Assembly (NCBI GenBank): GCA_023230485.1
Contig: JALNXG010000098.1
Coordinates: 1-10,263, forward strand
Direction of reading: 5' to 3'
Length of the DNA: 10,263 nt
Origin: Melioribacteraceae bacterium
GTDB lineage: Bacteria; Bacteroidota; Ignavibacteria; Ignavibacteriales; Melioribacteraceae
The notes beneath the pieces were generated by a model. That model was not told the origin of the DNA, searched no databases, and saw only the letters and a program-made list of their open reading frames with translations. Positions 7,487 through 10,263 of the stretch are shown in pieces. Numbering within the stretch: position 1 is the stretch's first letter; each line of letters starts with the position of its first letter. The position numbers and the translations under genes were made by a program.

Positions 7487-8419
7487 ATGCCGATAATGAC
7501 AAATTGGTATGAAGCAAGAGTTAGATATCCTGACGGGAATTGGAGTTCATGGCAAACAGGTCAAAGTGGTGGATGGGTATTCACAGAACCTGGAGATTAT
7601 GTAATAGAGGGTTGTGTTCATGTGGTGCAGGATTTTGGTGGTTATTCAAATTACTATATGTATTCCTCAAGTTATGTCCCATTTGTTGTTTTGCCTCAAC
7701 CTGTACCTTTAACTAATGTATCTGTAACGGGGAATATTACTTTGTATCGAGACATGACCGGGTTTTGGGGGGCTACATTAACAGATGGAATTGCTCCATT
7801 TACTTATAACTGGCAAATTAAATATGTCGATGAAGAATTGTTATTATCAAACAATCCTCTAAATTCAAATGTCGAACATACTGGAGGGGGAATAATTATT
7901 GATGGACCACCTACTAATTCTTGGTTACCGATAGGTTATAATGCGCCTATATTTAGTAAAACAAATAATGGAATTGATTTTAATGACTTTTTATTAAGGT
8001 GTATTGTGAGCGATAGTGTTAACACCACAATAACCTCAAATGAGTTCTATGTATATGTTGTCCCGGAATATTTTCAAGATGGAATGTTAAAAAAATTGAG
8101 TTTTGCAGAGGGAAAATTATCTGAATCTACTGAGACCATTTCATCAACTAATCTTACGGACTATTCTCTTAATCAAAATTACCCTAACCCTTTTAATCCA
8201 ACGACCACAATTGAATATAATTTACCTAAGGAGGGATTTGTATCTCTTAAAGTATATGATATACTTGGAAAAGAGATAGTGTCACTCGTCAATGAATCCC
8301 AATCAAAGGGAAAGCATTCTATTGTTCTTGATGCATCTCATCTTGCAAGTGGCTTGTATTTTTATCAAATTCAATCAAATGAATTTAGTTTTATTAGAAA
8401 AATGATTCTAACAAAATAA
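7487..8419 (+). CDS. T9SS-sorted protein with Ig-like domains, no signal peptide (probably 5'-truncated)
   Basis: 310 residues from ATG 7487. The start MPIMTNWYEARVRYPDGNWSS is not a signal peptide, and the frame upstream is closed by TAG at 7457-7459; no signal-like sequence is visible in 7301-7486. Residues 1-70 look like the second half of a beta-sandwich (WSSWQTGQSGGWVF, FGGYSNYYMYS). Residues about 75-192 form an Ig- or PKD-like module (VSVTGNITLYRDMTGFWGAT, GIAPFTYNWQ, LRCIVSDSVNTTITSNEFYV). After a linker, a complete type A sorting domain runs from NYPNPFNP (residues 231-238) through LKVYDILGKEI and SGLYFYQI to RKMILTK. T9SS cargo must first cross the inner membrane through Sec, so as it stands this product should not be exported. 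The gene has probably lost its 5' part, which fits the decayed methyltransferase just before it. An unseen spliced frame or assembly error is possible. No Shine-Dalgarno precedes the ATG. Confidence 0.65.
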   Translation: MPIMTNWYEARVRYPDGNWSSWQTGQSGGWVFTEPGDYVIEGCVHVVQDFGGYSNYYMYSSSYVPFVVLPQPVPLTNVSVTGNITLYRDMTGFWGATLTDGIAPFTYNWQIKYVDEELLLSNNPLNSNVEHTGGGIIIDGPPTNSWLPIGYNAPIFSKTNNGIDFNDFLLRCIVSDSVNTTITSNEFYVYVVPEYFQDGMLKKLSFAEGKLSESTETISSTNLTDYSLNQNYPNPFNPTTTIEYNLPKEGFVSLKVYDILGKEIVSLVNESQSKGKHSIVLDASHLASGLYFYQIQSNEFSFIRKMILTK

Positions 8420-8440
8420 CCGTAAAAATTAATTCTTTTC

Positions 8441-8470
8441 TTATGGACATGTATATTTGCATGTCCATAA
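8441..8470 (+). repeat. Hairpin repeat, copy 2 (perfect 11-bp stem)
   Basis: TTATGGACATG (8441-8451) and CATGTCCATAA (8460-8470) are exact reverse complements around the 8-base loop TATATTTG; AATTTTCT follows. The hairpin lies 21 bases after the stop of the T9SS-sorted protein and 32 bases before the lipoprotein start. Copy 1 at 5504-5534 shares the stem core and loop length but differs within the loop and has a G-U in place of an A-U pair, the pattern expected if RNA pairing matters. It may terminate the upstream gene, protect or process the lipoprotein-barrel mRNA, or bind a regulator. Confidence 0.65.
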
Positions 8471-8502
8471 ATTTTCTAAAATTTAGAAGGTTAATTATAG
8501 AT

Positions 8503-9252
8503 ATGAAAACTATTTTATTTGCATCATTATTTATAATCTTTATATCCTGCAGCAGCCCGGTTGAACCCTTTGAAGATTCTTATCCTACCGAATATTTTTC
8601 TCTTAATGTAGGTGATGTGCGTCAATTTTCGCGTCCCAATTCTGATCATCCTGAAATTTATTCTCTTTGGATAATCAGCGGAAAAACACAAAGAAGCGAT
8701 GGGGTTGAAGTTTTTATATGTGATACTTATTTCTATAGCAAGAACCCAAGATATAAACAGACATTCTATTACCTTGTCCGAGATGGCTATTATTATTCCA
8801 CTGAATTAGAAAAAACAAATTATATAAGATATAATCCTTATTTTGAACAAAAATTGGGAAAATTATATCCTAAAGAAGGGGAAAGATGGCTTCAGTTTTC
8901 TGAGGTAATGTTTCCAGATACTTTCAAATATTATTTAACTCCGCATTTTTTAAAAGAATTTAGTACACCGGCAAGAAATTTCAAAGATGTTTGTCAATTA
9001 ACCTCCTCTACAGTTGTAAGTAATCAAAAAAATGAAGATTCTTACATTTATTATACAAAATATTATGGTCATATTGGATACTCGATGATTAATGTTTCCT
9101 CATCTCTATTTGTAGTTAATTATATGAAGATAAAAGGTTATGAAATTGGTAAATATGTAAAAATGCCATCAGATAATGGAACTTCTCAAAATTTCGATCA
9201 AAAAACTTTTATTACCCCATTTGGGATAAAATTACAAGGTGAAAAACTATGA
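8503..9252 (+). CDS. Lipoprotein of unknown function, coupled to a beta-barrel gene
   Basis: 249 residues. The ATG at 8503 begins a lipoprotein signal peptide, MKTILFASLFIIFISC, with the lipid-attachment Cys at residue 16; the basic start and FISC lipobox suit this phylum. AGAAGG at 8485-8490 lies 12 bases upstream. The in-frame ATG at 8443 sits inside the hairpin and would put 20 extra residues before the signal, so it is rejected. The mature protein begins SSPVEPFEDSYPTEYFSLNVGDVRQFSR and is rich in Tyr, Phe and charged residues, with no enzyme motif I recognise; the opening FxLNVGDxxQF resembles beta-sandwich lipoproteins of this phylum. Its stop overlaps the next ATG as ATGA (9249-9252), implying translational coupling to the barrel, so a lipoprotein and barrel partnership at the outer membrane is plausible but unproven. 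A relic of a paralogue's last codons lies at 5544-5608. Confidence 0.8.
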   Translation: MKTILFASLFIIFISCSSPVEPFEDSYPTEYFSLNVGDVRQFSRPNSDHPEIYSLWIISGKTQRSDGVEVFICDTYFYSKNPRYKQTFYYLVRDGYYYSTELEKTNYIRYNPYFEQKLGKLYPKEGERWLQFSEVMFPDTFKYYLTPHFLKEFSTPARNFKDVCQLTSSTVVSNQKNEDSYIYYTKYYGHIGYSMINVSSSLFVVNYMKIKGYEIGKYVKMPSDNGTSQNFDQKTFITPFGIKLQGEKL

Positions 9253-9902
9253 AAAAATTATTTGTTCTCTTATTCATTGCATCAAACATTCTTTATGCAC
9301 AAACTGAGTCTTCACCCGCACCGTTTTCTATTAAAAGTATCGGATTTTATGGGGGAGTAAATACCGCATCCGAGGAAGAAACAGGTGGAGTTTTTCTGCT
9401 CGATTTTTCTGCTAACTTAATCAGCAATTTGAATTTAGATTTAAGTGCCGGTTACTCAAAGATTTTTGAAAAAGTAAATTATCACGTTAAAAGATATTAT
9501 GAAAAGAAATCTATTTTCCAAACTTTATATACTACGGAAGATTTTGATGTTACCAAAAGACGATATGATGTAATTCCTCTTAGCGCCGGTCTGCAATATA
9601 TATTGCTAAATGATACATTTACTCCTTATATATTTGCTAATGTTAGCTATAATATAATTCTCACAAATAAAGAATTTATCAGAAATAAAAAAATAAATTC
9701 ATATCCTACCGAGAATGATGTTCCTTACGAATATAAAGTAACGGTAAAGGATTATAATATTTGGTATTCAACAAGTATTAATGCCGGACTCGGTGTGATG
9801 ATTGAGTTGACTCCTAATATCGATTTGGATTTGCGCTACCTTTATAAATCCGATAGTGAGTTGATAGATACACATCAATTCCTGCTCGGCATCAGAATTT
9901 AA
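9249..9902 (+). CDS. Small outer-membrane beta-barrel protein, copy 2
   Basis: 217 residues, paralogous to 5605-6279. The signal peptide MKKLFVLLFIASNILYA is followed by QTESSPAPFS. The segment ANLISNLNLDLSAGYSKIFEK is almost the same as in copy 1; later strands (DVIPLSAGLQYILL, TPYIFANVSYNIIL, SINAGLGVMIELT, IDLDLRYLYKS, HQFLLGIRI) keep their spacing while the loops differ. The ATG overlaps the TGA of the lipoprotein gene, so it is the second gene of a two-gene unit and is probably translated by coupling. The protein stops at GIRI, without the terminal aromatic residue that helps BAM recognise barrel proteins; copy 1 ends its last strand with Phe plus five residues. The last strand may therefore be slightly shortened. 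As with copy 1, the eight-stranded barrel call rests on size and strand pattern, and no activity can be named. Confidence 0.85.
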   Translation: MKKLFVLLFIASNILYAQTESSPAPFSIKSIGFYGGVNTASEEETGGVFLLDFSANLISNLNLDLSAGYSKIFEKVNYHVKRYYEKKSIFQTLYTTEDFDVTKRRYDVIPLSAGLQYILLNDTFTPYIFANVSYNIILTNKEFIRNKKINSYPTENDVPYEYKVTVKDYNIWYSTSINAGLGVMIELTPNIDLDLRYLYKSDSELIDTHQFLLGIRI

Positions 9903-9953
9903 TCCAAATTTCTCTAATAAGTGAAGATTATTTGATAAAATATTTTAGTCTCC

Positions 9954-9967
9954 TTCTTGATCAAGAA
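9954..9967. promoter_or_regulatory. Perfect 14-bp palindrome upstream of the last gene
   Basis: TTCTTGATCAAGAA is its own reverse complement. It lies 52 bases after the second barrel gene and 17 bases before the putative start of the next lipoprotein. The symmetry without a spacer suits a dimeric DNA-binding protein better than a terminator, and no T-run follows. A 14-base palindrome can arise by chance in AT-rich DNA, so the role is speculative. Confidence 0.3.
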
Positions 9968-9994
9968 TAAAAAAAGCAAACGAAATAAAAAAAG
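9966..9994 (+). repeat. Two 11-bp direct repeats spaced 18 bp at the start of the last gene
   Basis: AATAAAAAAAG occurs exactly at 9966-9976 and again at 9984-9994. The 18-base period keeps the reading frame, so each copy presents ATA-AAA-AAA in the frame of the following lipoprotein. It looks like a small tandem duplication at the place where an ATG-AAA-AAA start would be expected. Confidence 0.55.
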
Positions 9995-10263
9995 TAGCAT
10001 TAATAGTTTTGATAGCGATACAAATAATGAGTTTTTCGTGCGAGAGTACCGAACCATTGCTGATGGATGATGCCATATCCCTATCGGTTATTGATGCGGC
10101 AGTAGGTGAGACGTATTTGAATGTGAATATAGCTAACCCATACCACACTAAGGAATTTGTAATAGAGAGAAACGGAAGAAGAGTAATAAGCGTACCGGCT
10201 AGTAGTTCGGAGATTGCTATAACGGATACCGGACTTATAGAAAACACAACGTATAAGTACATA
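9985..10263 (+). CDS. Surface lipoprotein, N-terminal part (3' end outside window; start codon uncertain)
   Basis: An open frame of 93 codons from 9985 continues past the window end. From ATA 9985 it reads IKKVALIVLIAIQIMSFSC, an almost ideal lipoprotein signal peptide with the lipid-attachment Cys at codon 19 (10039-10041), then ESTEPLLMDDAISLSVIDAA and a beta-sandwich-like stretch (VNIANPYHTKEFVIERNGRR, then IENTTYKYI). This is the N-terminal layout expected for the family whose C-terminal part lies at 1-927. No ATG, GTG or TTG occurs between the upstream in-frame stop (TGA 9958-9960) and 9985. A TTG at 10009 would leave only ten residues before the Cys, and the ATG at 10027 would destroy the signal. 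Either ATA is used, the start has been lost (ATG to ATA), or there is a base error. The open frame on the opposite strand here has no recognisable product. Confidence 0.7.
   Translation, partial: MKKVALIVLIAIQIMSFSCESTEPLLMDDAISLSVIDAAVGETYLNVNIANPYHTKEFVIERNGRRVISVPASSSEIAITDTGLIENTTYKYI

Noticed and set aside
8443..8502. Earlier ATG as the start of the lipoprotein
   Set aside because: It lies inside the hairpin stem and adds 20 residues before the lipoprotein signal peptide.
9945..10262. 105-codon open frame on the minus strand
   Set aside because: The plus strand here encodes a clear lipoprotein signal peptide and family-like N-terminus; the minus frame is its shadow.
1..10263. CRISPR array, tRNA or rRNA gene, insertion sequence, phage or defence genes
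   Set aside because: No regularly spaced repeats, cloverleaf, transposase or recognisable defence protein could be found on either strand.

Overview
The window is AT-rich and every supportable gene lies on the + strand. Almost everything encoded is destined for the cell envelope: lipoproteins, outer-membrane beta-barrels and large secreted proteins. Two of the secreted proteins end in the type A sorting domain of the type IX secretion system (T9SS, YPNPFNP motif). That domain, the LFAQ/LYAQ signal-peptide endings, the near absence of Shine-Dalgarno sequences and the family content point to the Bacteroidota/Chlorobiota/Ignavibacteriota group, most likely an Ignavibacteria-type bacterium. This assignment is inferred from protein character and has not been tested by a search.

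Layout. (1) 1-927: C-terminal part of a repeat-containing (propeller-like) surface lipoprotein, cut by the window start. It is followed by a strong Shine-Dalgarno-like sequence with no start codon. (2) 1094-5416: a 1440-residue secreted subtilisin-family (S8) protease with a propeptide, catalytic domain, beta-rich domains with one Asp-box, and a T9SS sorting domain. (3) 5504-6279: a hairpin, a short relic of a lipoprotein gene, and an intact small outer-membrane beta-barrel gene. (4) 6379-7300: a SAM-dependent methyltransferase pseudogene broken by two frameshifts and one in-frame stop. (5) 7487-8419: a T9SS-sorted protein with no signal peptide, probably 5'-truncated. (6) 8441-9902: the same hairpin, an intact lipoprotein gene, and a second beta-barrel gene that overlaps it by ATGA. 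(7) 9985-10263: N-terminal part of a lipoprotein that looks like the same family as the gene in (1), with no normal start codon.

The main result is that (3) and (6) are two copies of one cassette: hairpin, lipoprotein, beta-barrel. In copy 1 the lipoprotein gene is gone except for about its last 20 codons, which survive as the leader of the beta-barrel gene. In copy 2 the predicted break points both carry AAAATTT, so the loss looks like a deletion between short direct repeats. The lipoprotein and the barrel are translationally coupled in the intact copy and may work together at the outer membrane; their function is not recognisable from sequence.

Taken together the window is a locus of duplicating and decaying surface-protein genes: paralogues at both ends, a duplicated cassette, one multiply broken gene, one gene lacking its export signal and one lacking its start codon. 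No RNA gene, CRISPR array, insertion sequence or phage feature was seen.
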